Positions 25,755-32,586 of a stretch of DNA of 64,000 nucleotides are shown one piece after another (the stretch's first letter is position 1; each line of letters opens with the position of its first letter). The notes under the pieces were generated by a model that did no database searches, was not told the DNA's origin, and worked only from the letters and a program-made list of their open reading frames with translations. Source of the DNA: Clostridia bacterium (lineage in GTDB: Bacteria > Bacillota > Clostridia > Lachnospirales > Lachnospiraceae); assembly GCA_910575245.1 (NCBI GenBank), contig CAJTEN010000011.1, positions 99,620 to 163,619 of the forward strand, given 5' to 3'. The position numbers and the translations under genes were made by a program.

Positions 25755-26477
25755 TTATCCGTCAATATTGATCAATCCCATCGGATCAATATACTTCTCC
25801 TCATACATAATCTGATAACCCAGTTCCACATTATCCTCTCCTATCACATACAGGATTGCTCCCCTGACCACTTCGTCTCCTTCCTTCACCATAACGTCCC
25901 CGTCATTGCGGTATATACTTTTATATCCGTTTCCGTGGTCTATCCTGATACAATGAAGATAACTGCTGTCTGTCGTGATGGAAGTAACAGTACCGTCTGC
26001 CGAAGCAACAACACTGCTTCCCTCACTGCCCTTTAATTTAACCATCAGGTTATCTCCCTCTGCCTCCTCCACGGAAGCTGATGAGGCCATGGGAAATCCG
26101 ACCGGCATATGCGCCTGGGCCCGCTCCTGTTCCAAAGCCTCTTCTTCCTCAACCTTCTGGTTAATCGTATCGCTGAGAATTATGACTTTATTCGTCAATT
26201 CCTTTCTGAGCGAAATGAGATCGGCATTCTCTTCCGTCAGTTTCTCAATATCCTTCTGCTGCTGTTCTGTCTGCGCCAGCAAAACCGTTATCTGCTTGTC
26301 GTTACGATAACAGGTCACTGCCAGAACCACAATCGTCGCCAGAACGATCACCGCCACCACCTCTACCAGCACCGGGCCAAATCCCATCTGACGTATACGC
26401 CCTTCTTTAGAGTCCATGAACAGCATCAACATGTAATTTATTTTTCTCTTTCTCCTGCTGCCTTCTGCTTCTTTCAA
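25755..26477 (-). CDS. Membrane-anchored degenerate M23 (LytM-like) protein
   Basis: The 240-aa protein has a membrane helix near residues 34-58, a coiled coil near 65-115, and a C-terminal LytM fold (SSVVASADGTVTSI, RIDHGNGYKSIYRN, VRGAILYVIGE). The zinc ligands of active M23 endopeptidases are missing: the HxH motif is replaced around VELGYQIMYEE, and the first His-x3-Asp is not present. It is therefore probably a non-catalytic wall-binding or activator protein, as known for some LytM relatives. The start is TTG with GGAGGTG upstream. Confidence 0.8.
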   Translation of the reverse strand: MKEAEGSRRKRKINYMLMLFMDSKEGRIRQMGFGPVLVEVVAVIVLATIVVLAVTCYRNDKQITVLLAQTEQQQKDIEKLTEENADLISLRKELTNKVIILSDTINQKVEEEEALEQERAQAHMPVGFPMASSASVEEAEGDNLMVKLKGSEGSSVVASADGTVTSITTDSSYLHCIRIDHGNGYKSIYRNDGDVMVKEGDEVVRGAILYVIGEDNVELGYQIMYEEKYIDPMGLINIDG

Positions 26478-26669
26478 AAAATCACCTCCGGCCTACTGTA
26501 TCCGTGAACACTGTATGCTCCCGAATACGATTTCGTCGTGCCCTGACTGCATATTCCGCAAATCCGGCATAACTTCGTGTCTTATTTTACCATAGGTGAC
26601 GTATAGAAGACAATCTTTGTTTACATAAACCATTTTGCTCTCGCGGAATATCAGTAACAGTTCCGCCTT

Positions 26670-26858
26670 CAATGCCATTAAGTTAAGTCTATACACAGCG
26701 TCTGATATGATAGGATTCTCCTGAGAGCCACCCCCTAACGCCGGTACTTAATGAGGTTTTTCACGAATTTAGTACCGCTGCGTTTGGAATTGAGCGAAAG
26801 CGCGTCCTTAGGAGATTCCTATCATGTCAGGCGCGTCCGGCTTAACTTAATGACATTG
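26670..26858. mobile_element. MITE copy B (189 bp)
   Basis: Same element as copy A, same orientation. The left end has one change (CAATGCCATT). Flanked by an imperfect 10-bp direct repeat, GTTCCGCCTT left and GTTCAGCCTT right, the expected target duplication with one mismatch. Inserted in a host-type repeat between the M23-like and NiaR genes. Confidence 0.85.
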
Positions 26859-26995
26859 GTTCAGCCTTTGGCCTCACTGTTGCGGAATCTGCCCATTCCA
26901 AGTCGCCTGCGGCGAGGGGCAGATTCCCTTTTGGCCAAATCTACACATTCTCACGGACTTTGCAGTAAATGCAAAGTCCTGGGCTGAACTGTTAC
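26859..26995. repeat. Host-type palindromic repeat with 44-nt hairpin
   Basis: Runs from GTTCAGCC to GGCTGAACTGTTAC. It is related to 16921-17010 but has an additional hairpin at 26884-26927 with an 11-bp stem (GGAATCTGCCC / GGGCAGATTCC) around the core AAGTCGCCTGCGGCGAG. A second hairpin of the same size and core is at 32231-32274. It ends 5 nt before the NiaR stop codon. Confidence 0.7.
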
Positions 26996-27000
26996 GAATA

Positions 27001-27528
27001 TCATCCGTCAACAGTAACCAGAAAGCCTTCCGCCGCAAGCGCTTTTACAACAGCATCCAGCGTCTCTTCCCGGTCGGCCTCTACAGTATGATAATGTACG
27101 CCTTCTGTCAGATCAGTCAGCGGCCTGGTTCCGTATTCCTCGATCTTACGGATAAACTTCCGCACATCCGCACGGCTGCAAATGACCAGTTCCCCTGTCA
27201 ACTGTCCGTATATCTCATGCTCAATCATCACATTCAGAACCCTTCCGCCGGCATCCACTATACTGTCCAGTTCCCTGACAATATCCTCCTTCTTATGCTT
27301 TACCTTAACCACTCTTCTGTACGGCTTCTTTTCCTGCGGATCCACATATAATAAATATCCTCTGTTGGTGGAAAGGATATTCTTATAAGAAGCTCTAAGC
27401 AGCGCAATATCCTGCACGATCACCTGTCTGCTGACTCCCATGCGTCCCGCAAGTTCACTGCCGGAGACCGGTACCTTCTCCCGCTTCAGTTCCTCTATGA
27501 TCCTGTCTCTTCTGCACTCACCTTCCAT
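27001..27528 (-). CDS. niaR: Niacin-responsive transcriptional repressor NiaR
   Basis: The 175-aa protein has an N-terminal helix-turn-helix (VSGSELAGRMGVSRQVIVQD near residue 21) and a C-terminal 3H domain with its conserved histidines in MIEHEIYGQL and VHYHTVEAD. This is the NiaR (YrxA) architecture: a nicotinic-acid-binding, metal-containing repressor of NAD synthesis and niacin uptake genes. None of those targets lie in the window. The ribosome-binding site is modest (AGGTG), and TATAAT lies directly in front of the ATG. Confidence 0.88.
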   Translation of the reverse strand: MEGECRRDRIIEELKREKVPVSGSELAGRMGVSRQVIVQDIALLRASYKNILSTNRGYLLYVDPQEKKPYRRVVKVKHKKEDIVRELDSIVDAGGRVLNVMIEHEIYGQLTGELVICSRADVRKFIRKIEEYGTRPLTDLTEGVHYHTVEADREETLDAVVKALAAEGFLVTVDG

Positions 27529-27655
27529 ATATTATAAAACACCTCTTTTTGCCGCAGCCTGCTTCTATCTTACCGATCCTGGCACAATTTATGGCTCTGT
27601 CTGCTTTATTTCCTCTATATCCTATAATAATTGACTAAATAAGAAAAAACAATGC

Positions 27656-27718
27656 TTTACATTTGGCGGGACATGTGTTATTCTATCAATGTTGACAAAG
27701 TCAGCTTACTTATATAAT
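27656..27718 (+). promoter_or_regulatory. Promoter region of the cold-shock gene
   Basis: TTTACA, 17 nt, TATTCT (27656-27684) is a good promoter. A second TTGACA (27692) with TATAAT at 27713 has a short 15-nt spacer. The resulting leader is AT-rich. Cold-shock genes often have structured leaders, but none was evident here. Confidence 0.5.
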
Positions 27719-27744
27719 TTTTATAATTTTTGGAGGTATGTACG

Positions 27745-27945
27745 ATGAACAAAGGTACAGTAAAGTGGTTTAATAACCAAAAGGGCTACGGATTCATTTC
27801 CGATGAGCAGGGTAACGATGTTTTCGTTCATTACTCAGGACTTAACATGGAAGGCTTTAAATCTCTCGAAGAAGGCGCTGCTGTTGAGTACGAAGTGGTT
27901 AATGGCGAAAAAGGACCTCAGGCCGTAAACGTAACAAAGTTATAA
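27745..27945 (+). CDS. CspA-family cold-shock protein
   Basis: The 66-aa protein is a full cold-shock domain. RNP1 is KGYGFISD and RNP2 is VFVHYSG, preceded by the usual [12 protein letters not shown]. It binds single-stranded RNA/DNA and melts RNA structure. TGGAGG stands before the chosen ATG; an upstream in-frame ATG has no such site. A strong terminator follows 108 nt after the stop. Confidence 0.95.
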   Translation: MNKGTVKWFNNQKGYGFISDEQGNDVFVHYSGLNMEGFKSLEEGAAVEYEVVNGEKGPQAVNVTKL

Positions 27946-28053
27946 GAGACATCGTTCTTATAACCTCATAATCAGTATTACGATGTGCCTGTTCTTAAAT
28001 ATAAATGATAAATTTTATTTAGAATTTGCAATATTGTCATAACGGATTAGAAG

Positions 28054-28080
28054 AAACCTGTCGAACGACAGGTTTTTTTT
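28054..28080 (+). terminator. Terminator of the cold-shock gene
   Basis: Hairpin AACCTGTCG-AAC-GACAGGTT followed directly by a run of eight T. A textbook intrinsic terminator in plus orientation. Confidence 0.85.
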
Positions 28081-28139
28081 ATAATCAAAATATTTTTATC
28101 TTTCATCAATATAGTACCACTTTTTGATGTAATATTTTT

Positions 28140-28320
28140 ACTCCGGCTAATATAGTGTTATTTGTCCATAATATAATTATAGATTTTGTCGATAAAAAAT
28201 AATATAATAACTACAGACTTGATTACGGAAGTCAAGTCGGTTATAGCAATTCCGGAAGAATTCCCCTTTTACACAAGCGAAAACCTCGAAGGCCCGAAAC
28301 CTTCGAGGTTTTCGTTTTTA
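28140..28320 (+). ncRNA. Possible small RNA or leader ending in a terminator
   Basis: A very stable hairpin (CGAAAACCTCGAAGG / CCTTCGAGGTTTTCG, 28278-28314) followed by TTTTTA lies 200 nt downstream of the cold-shock terminator and 170 nt before the DUF3842 gene, with no gene between. A smaller stem (ACTTGATTACGGAAGTCAAGT) precedes it. This is the profile of a short noncoding transcript or an attenuator. The promoter is unclear and the A+T-rich start is only a guess. Confidence 0.35.
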
Positions 28321-28491
28321 TGCCGCACCAATGAAACCGGACAAGCAGTAACTCTCAAGTCTTCGGCTTTCCTGTTACCGTATCCGCTATCCATGCTTCG
28401 GGCTTGCTTTTCATTCCGACATCGTTTATTGTTTATGGTAAACAGGAAAATCAATTGATAACAAAACTACATAGATAAGGAGTAAAGTCTG

Positions 28492-28896
28492 ATGAAAATC
28501 ACAATTATTGACGGCCAGGGCGGCCGGATCGGCCGCACTGTCATTGAACAGCTTAAGAAAAGACATAACGATCTGGAACTATACGCCATAGGAACCAACA
28601 GCGCCGCCACCGCTTCCATGCTGAAAGCAGGCGCGGATTACGGAGCAACCGGAGACAATGCTGTAATTGTCAATGCGGCCGATTCCGATATTATTGTCGG
28701 TCCCATCGGCATCGTATTCGCCAATGCCCTGTTAGGTGAAATTACACCGGCAATCGCAGCCGCAGTCGGCGCAAGCAAAGCCTATAAGATCCTGATTCCG
28801 GTCAGCCGCTGCAATCATTTCATCGCAGGCTGTGCTGAAGCGCCCATGGGAGATTACATCCGCTGTGCACTGGATAAAATAGAAGCCCTGCTATGA
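28492..28896 (+). CDS. DUF3842 protein
   Basis: The 134-aa protein opens with a nucleotide-binding-like strand-loop-helix, MKITIIDGQGGRIGRTVIEQ, and includes a conserved core around DIIVGPIGIVFANALLGEIT plus a Cys-containing end SRCNHFIAGCAEAPMGDYI. These are signatures of DUF3842, a family of unknown function found mostly in Clostridia. AAGGAG lies 8 nt before the ATG. Its 3' end overlaps by 6 nt that of the convergent metallophosphoesterase. Confidence 0.85.
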   Translation: MKITIIDGQGGRIGRTVIEQLKKRHNDLELYAIGTNSAATASMLKAGADYGATGDNAVIVNAADSDIIVGPIGIVFANALLGEITPAIAAAVGASKAYKILIPVSRCNHFIAGCAEAPMGDYIRCALDKIEALL

Positions 28897-29508
28897 GCCT
28901 GTCTCCTCTGAGGGCGGATATTCCACAATACAGTACTCAAACCCGTTTACGATAGTTGTCTTCCCGAAAGTATCTTTCCGTTTGAATTTTCTGCTGTAAT
29001 TGGCATGTACATGTCCGTGGAAGAAATATTTCGGCTCATACTTCTCCATCAGAGTCCGAAAAACCGCAAACCCCCGATGAGGCAGATCTTCCAGATCATT
29101 GATCTGATAAGCGGGTGCATGTGTCACCAGAATATCAAATCCTTTATGCTTCCACAGCTTATATTTCAGCTTCCGGACCCTTTTTTGCATCTTCTGCTCT
29201 GAATACTGATTGCTGGATTTAGGTATATATTCCATGGAACCGCCCAGTCCCAAAATCCGAATCCCTTCATACACAAAGATGTCATCTTCAATACAGATGC
29301 ATCCCTCCGGCGGTGTTACCTCGTACCTGTCATCATGATTGCCCCTGACATAAAGCAGGGGCACATTACACAGGGTTACAAAGAATGACAAATACACCGG
29401 TGAAAGATCCCCACATGAAATAATAAGATCCACATCCTTCAGTTTATCCGGTTCATAGAAATCATACAAATATTTGGATTTCTGATCGGCAAGCACCAGG
29501 ATTTTCAT
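28891..29508 (-). CDS. Calcineurin-like metallophosphoesterase
   Basis: The 205-aa protein has the dimetal core: the family DxH appears altered as LADQKSK at the N-terminus, but SCGDLSP, VRGNHDDRY, VTHAPAY and FFHGHVHANY are intact. The missing His in the first motif makes this a variant member. The substrate is unknown; the family includes nucleotide and protein phosphatases. It overlaps the stop of the upstream ParB-like/BMP gene by four bases (ATGA) and is therefore likely coexpressed with it. Confidence 0.82.
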   Translation of the reverse strand: MKILVLADQKSKYLYDFYEPDKLKDVDLIISCGDLSPVYLSFFVTLCNVPLLYVRGNHDDRYEVTPPEGCICIEDDIFVYEGIRILGLGGSMEYIPKSSNQYSEQKMQKRVRKLKYKLWKHKGFDILVTHAPAYQINDLEDLPHRGFAVFRTLMEKYEPKYFFHGHVHANYSRKFKRKDTFGKTTIVNGFEYCIVEYPPSEETGS

Positions 29509-31481
29509 TCGTGGCCTCCGTTCTTATCCGGCTTCCCGCTATGGGTGGCACTCCTCTCCGTGCCGGATTCGTCTACCTTGATCCCCTGGAACTCCACCAG
29601 CATCCGGGCTTCATCCGTCAGTTCGTCCAGCTCAGGAATCTTTCCGATTACATTCTCTGCCAGCCAGTCCATGGTGATAATTTCTTCCGCTTCCAGGCTC
29701 TTGCCTTTCTCACACTGCACAACACCTCCCTGTGCATAGATCGGGCCGTCAAAGGGATGAAAAGCCCCGGCGCGGATCGAATTTTTCAGAAATTCGATCA
29801 GTCTGCTGGTACCGTGAGGCATAGACTTGGAGCAGATGACGTCTATAACATCTGCCGACATTCCCCACCAGTAATTGACTGCTTTCTTTCCTTTCTGCAC
29901 ATCACTCTCCGTGCTTCCGCCGCTGAAGATATTTCTGACGATCTTCTCGTAGAATTTGCCCCAGTCCCAGATCGGTGTCGCCAGATTCTCAAGGGTGCCG
30001 TCTTCCCTTTTGGCATAGAGGCCATATTCTCTGGAAGCGCTTTTGGGCGTGATCATATCATTGTCGGAAACGAAAACGACGCCTTCTTGTTCCAACTTCT
30101 CTCTTGCATCCGTCCCCTTTACTTTCGTCCATTCCAGATGAATCTGTACATAGGGATTGATCATCTTGGCTCCCAGGGCGAACGCATTGATATTGGCCAG
30201 CGCCCCGTAGATGGGATAATCCGCTACATATCCGAGTCTGTCGATCCTGGACAGAGCCGCCGCGATCGCGCCCATAAGGAACTTGGATTCATACATTCTC
30301 GCATAATAAGTGCAGATTGAAGAATAAGACATCTTGATCGAACAATTATAGATCTTCACTTTCGGATGCAGGATCGCGGAACGCACACTCTGATTCACCA
30401 TCTGTGTGGCTGTCGTAAAAATCAGTTCACATCCTGCAGCAATGGCAAGCTCGATGGCCTCTTCCACTTCCGTCTCCGTGTCAGCCTTATCGAAGGCCAT
30501 AGTCGTAATCCTGCCCTCAAAAACCTGCTCCAGATAATGCCTTCCCAGCTCATGGGCATAGGCCCAGCTGGAAGTTTCGGTTGTCTTCGTATAAATAAAT
30601 GCTATCTTCAGCGAATCCGGTATTCCTGATGTGAGCAGCTTATTGAAAAGGGTTGCCTTGACCTGCTCCGGGTCACGTACCAGTTCTACCTGGCTTCCCT
30701 GATCTGCAAGCGTTATCTCCGCCCACATTTTCTGAAGTGCACGGTCCATTTCCTGTTCCGACTGGCTCTTAACCTTTTCATAACCGTAAATCTCCACATA
30801 GATCAGAAAAGCATCGGAAACATTAATATCCAGTTTCTCGCCATGAGCCTTGTTAAACACAAGTTCGAAATTATAGCAGGCAGAATGCAGATTCATTCTG
30901 TCATCATCCGTCCAGGCTTCATCCTCCTTCTTACCCATAAGCTTCAGAAGCTTCTTATAGCTTCCCTCTTTGGAAAAACACACATCATAGCTGCGCGATA
31001 CCTCATAGAAATCCAGAAATTCATAATACAGCCGATTCTCTTTATCGTCTGACCTTTTAGGTACCCAGCGGGTAACACTTGCCGGAATGCTGTATGTTTT
31101 CAGATACTTCATAACACTGACCCGCTTATTGCCCTCCTGCACATAAAACTGATTCATGAATTCATAGGCAATAATCGGATCGCTGATCCCATCATTAATC
31201 TGATGCTTATAAAGGGATGACCACTTCGAACCGAACTCCGAATCTTCCGGAAGAAGCGGCATAAAATTATTGGCGAACGCATTAGACCGGCCTTCTGTCT
31301 TCGTTCCCACGATCTTGGACAACGGAATATCCATAATTCCTAAATTCTCAATCGATGCAACCTCGGTATAGGATATCATATCATCCAATACCGGAAGATA
31401 AGGGTATTCGCCCTTAGTAAGGGCAGTTCTATAACTACGCCTTCCCTGTTTTAACGCTGATGAATAATCACTGGCTGCCAT
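29505..31481 (-). CDS. ParB-like domain fused to BMP/PnrA-type binding domain
   Basis: A 658-aa cytosolic protein without signal peptide. Residues ~45-150 resemble a ParB/Srx-type domain: IPLSKIVGTKTEGRSNAF, the region around SDPIIAYEFMNQFYV, and EGNKRVSVMKYL for the usual GxxR loop. From ~285 on it is a BMP (PnrA-like) purine-nucleoside binding domain: IAFIYTKTTETSSWAYAHEL, IFTTATQMVNQS, LGYVADYPIYGALANINAFA. BMP proteins are normally exported lipoproteins, so a cytosolic fusion suggests ligand sensing. AGGAGGG precedes the ATG. Confidence 0.75.
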   Translation of the reverse strand: MAASDYSSALKQGRRSYRTALTKGEYPYLPVLDDMISYTEVASIENLGIMDIPLSKIVGTKTEGRSNAFANNFMPLLPEDSEFGSKWSSLYKHQINDGISDPIIAYEFMNQFYVQEGNKRVSVMKYLKTYSIPASVTRWVPKRSDDKENRLYYEFLDFYEVSRSYDVCFSKEGSYKKLLKLMGKKEDEAWTDDDRMNLHSACYNFELVFNKAHGEKLDINVSDAFLIYVEIYGYEKVKSQSEQEMDRALQKMWAEITLADQGSQVELVRDPEQVKATLFNKLLTSGIPDSLKIAFIYTKTTETSSWAYAHELGRHYLEQVFEGRITTMAFDKADTETEVEEAIELAIAAGCELIFTTATQMVNQSVRSAILHPKVKIYNCSIKMSYSSICTYYARMYESKFLMGAIAAALSRIDRLGYVADYPIYGALANINAFALGAKMINPYVQIHLEWTKVKGTDAREKLEQEGVVFVSDNDMITPKSASREYGLYAKREDGTLENLATPIWDWGKFYEKIVRNIFSGGSTESDVQKGKKAVNYWWGMSADVIDVICSKSMPHGTSRLIEFLKNSIRAGAFHPFDGPIYAQGGVVQCEKGKSLEAEEIITMDWLAENVIGKIPELDELTDEARMLVEFQGIKVDESGTERSATHSGKPDKNGGHE

Positions 31482-31528
31482 AGCAATACCCTCCTTATAT
31501 TATTTTGCATATTATAATGTGTCCTGCC

Positions 31529-32044
31529 TTAATGATGTCCATGATGTCTTCCATGTCTTCTTACAACTGTGCCCGTTGTCTTCCCGCAGGAGCCGTCACA
31601 ATACCCGCTTTTATGGTCATAACCACACCAGGTCACTCCGTCGTGTGTATGACGCCCTGTTTTGTCACATGATTCCACGGTACATACCTCCACACTGCCG
31701 CATGCGCCGTCGCAGTATCCTCTCTCATGTGCATAGCCGCAATAGCTTACCCCGTCATGTACATGCTGTTTCGTCTCCCGGCAGTTCTCTACCGTACAGA
31801 CTTTAACAACCGCGCAGGTTCCGTCACAGTACCCCTCTTCGTGGTCAAAACCGCAGTATGTGACATCATCATGCACATGCCACCCCGTCCTTGTACAGTC
31901 CGAATAGCTGCAGACCTCACACAGATGATCCGTGTCTGCACCACAGCCTGTCTGGCGGCTGTGATGGCCATGTGCCGAAACCGGCATTACAAATAGTACA
32001 GAACACGCAATACCAATCAGCCCTGACATAAATATTTTACTCAT
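31529..32044 (-). CDS. Secreted His/Cys-rich repeat protein
   Basis: The 171-aa protein has a signal peptide (MSKIFMSGLIGIACSVLFVM, cut near VSA-HG) and then three tandem ~37-residue repeats of the form HDDVTYCGFDHEEGYCDGTC, each preceded by Cys-x4-Cys. The tail is RRHGRHHGHH. Regular Cys and His spacing suggests metal (zinc or copper) binding or disulfide-stapled units outside the cell. I recognise no named family. GGAGG precedes the ATG. It stands alone upstream of the fusion gene on the same strand. Confidence 0.75.
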   Translation of the reverse strand: MSKIFMSGLIGIACSVLFVMPVSAHGHHSRQTGCGADTDHLCEVCSYSDCTRTGWHVHDDVTYCGFDHEEGYCDGTCAVVKVCTVENCRETKQHVHDGVSYCGYAHERGYCDGACGSVEVCTVESCDKTGRHTHDGVTWCGYDHKSGYCDGSCGKTTGTVVRRHGRHHGHH

Positions 32045-32157
32045 ATGCCCATTCCTCCCATAAATACACTAAATATATTTTATGATATTTTTTTCTTCAT
32101 TTTACTCTCTGGAACATACTATGTCAATCATATGAGCAATCGTTTCAGCGGGACGTG

Positions 32158-32347
32158 GTAACAATTGGTACTATTCACGGTGCCTTGCACCCTGCTGCGA
32201 GGCATCCGGCCGATAAAGCTACGGTTTCAGGCATCCAGCCCCTCGCCGAAGGCGACTTTTCATGGGCTGGATGCGTTACAGTTCGCGGACGGTTAGGCCG
32301 TGAACTGTAACTAACAGTTCGTTACTATGAACGGCTGGATCGTGAAT
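32158..32347. repeat. Cluster of host-type palindromic repeats
   Basis: Contains a 44-nt hairpin at 32231-32274 (stem GCATCCAGCCC / GGGCTGGATGC, core CTCGCCGAAGGCGACTT), then GTTCGCGGACGGTTAGGCCG continuing to GTGAACTGTAAC (32281-32311; this 31-mer recurs at 52550-52580), then GTTACTATGAACGGCT. MITE C is inserted right after it. With 32045-32157, which shows nothing, it fills the space before the exporter gene. Confidence 0.7.
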
Positions 32348-32535
32348 CTATGTCATTAAGTTAAGTCTATACACAGCGTCTGATATGCTAGGATTCTCCT
32401 GAGGTCCATTGGAAAACGCCGGTACTTAATGAGGTTTTTCGCGAATTTAGTACCGCTGCGTTTGGAACTGAGCGAAAGCGCGTCCTTAGAAGATTCCTAT
32501 CATGCCAGGCGCGTCCGGCTTAACTTAATGGCATT
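32348..32535. mobile_element. MITE copy C (188 bp)
   Basis: Same orientation as copies A and B. The left terminus is slightly changed (CTATGTCATT), the right has GGCATTG. It is flanked by ATCGTGAAT and GCCGTGAAT, a 7/9 match to a duplicated target. The central part differs by a few bases (GGTCCATTGGAAAACGCCGG) from other copies. The right-hand flank (GCCGTGAATAGTAAC, 32536 on, then CAGTTCAGCC) is the same host repeat seen at 16904. Confidence 0.82.
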
Positions 32536-32586
32536 GGCCGTGAATAGTAACAACAGTTCAGCCTTCGGCTTCCCTGTTGCGGACTG

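Noticed and set aside
26751..26987. Reading frame beginning MRFFTNLVPLRLELSESASL, also at 32429-32785 and 35913-36158
   Set aside because: It arises from the MITE sequence, which is palindromic and multi-copy; there is no ribosome-binding site and the tail differs by flank. Explained as repeat, not a gene family.
28186..28458. 90-codon plus-strand frame before DUF3842
   Set aside because: It runs through a strong intrinsic terminator and has no ribosome-binding site or protein-like composition.
32158..32347. CRISPR-like array
   Set aside because: Repeats are palindromic, irregularly spaced and without uniform spacers; they are intergenic palindromes.
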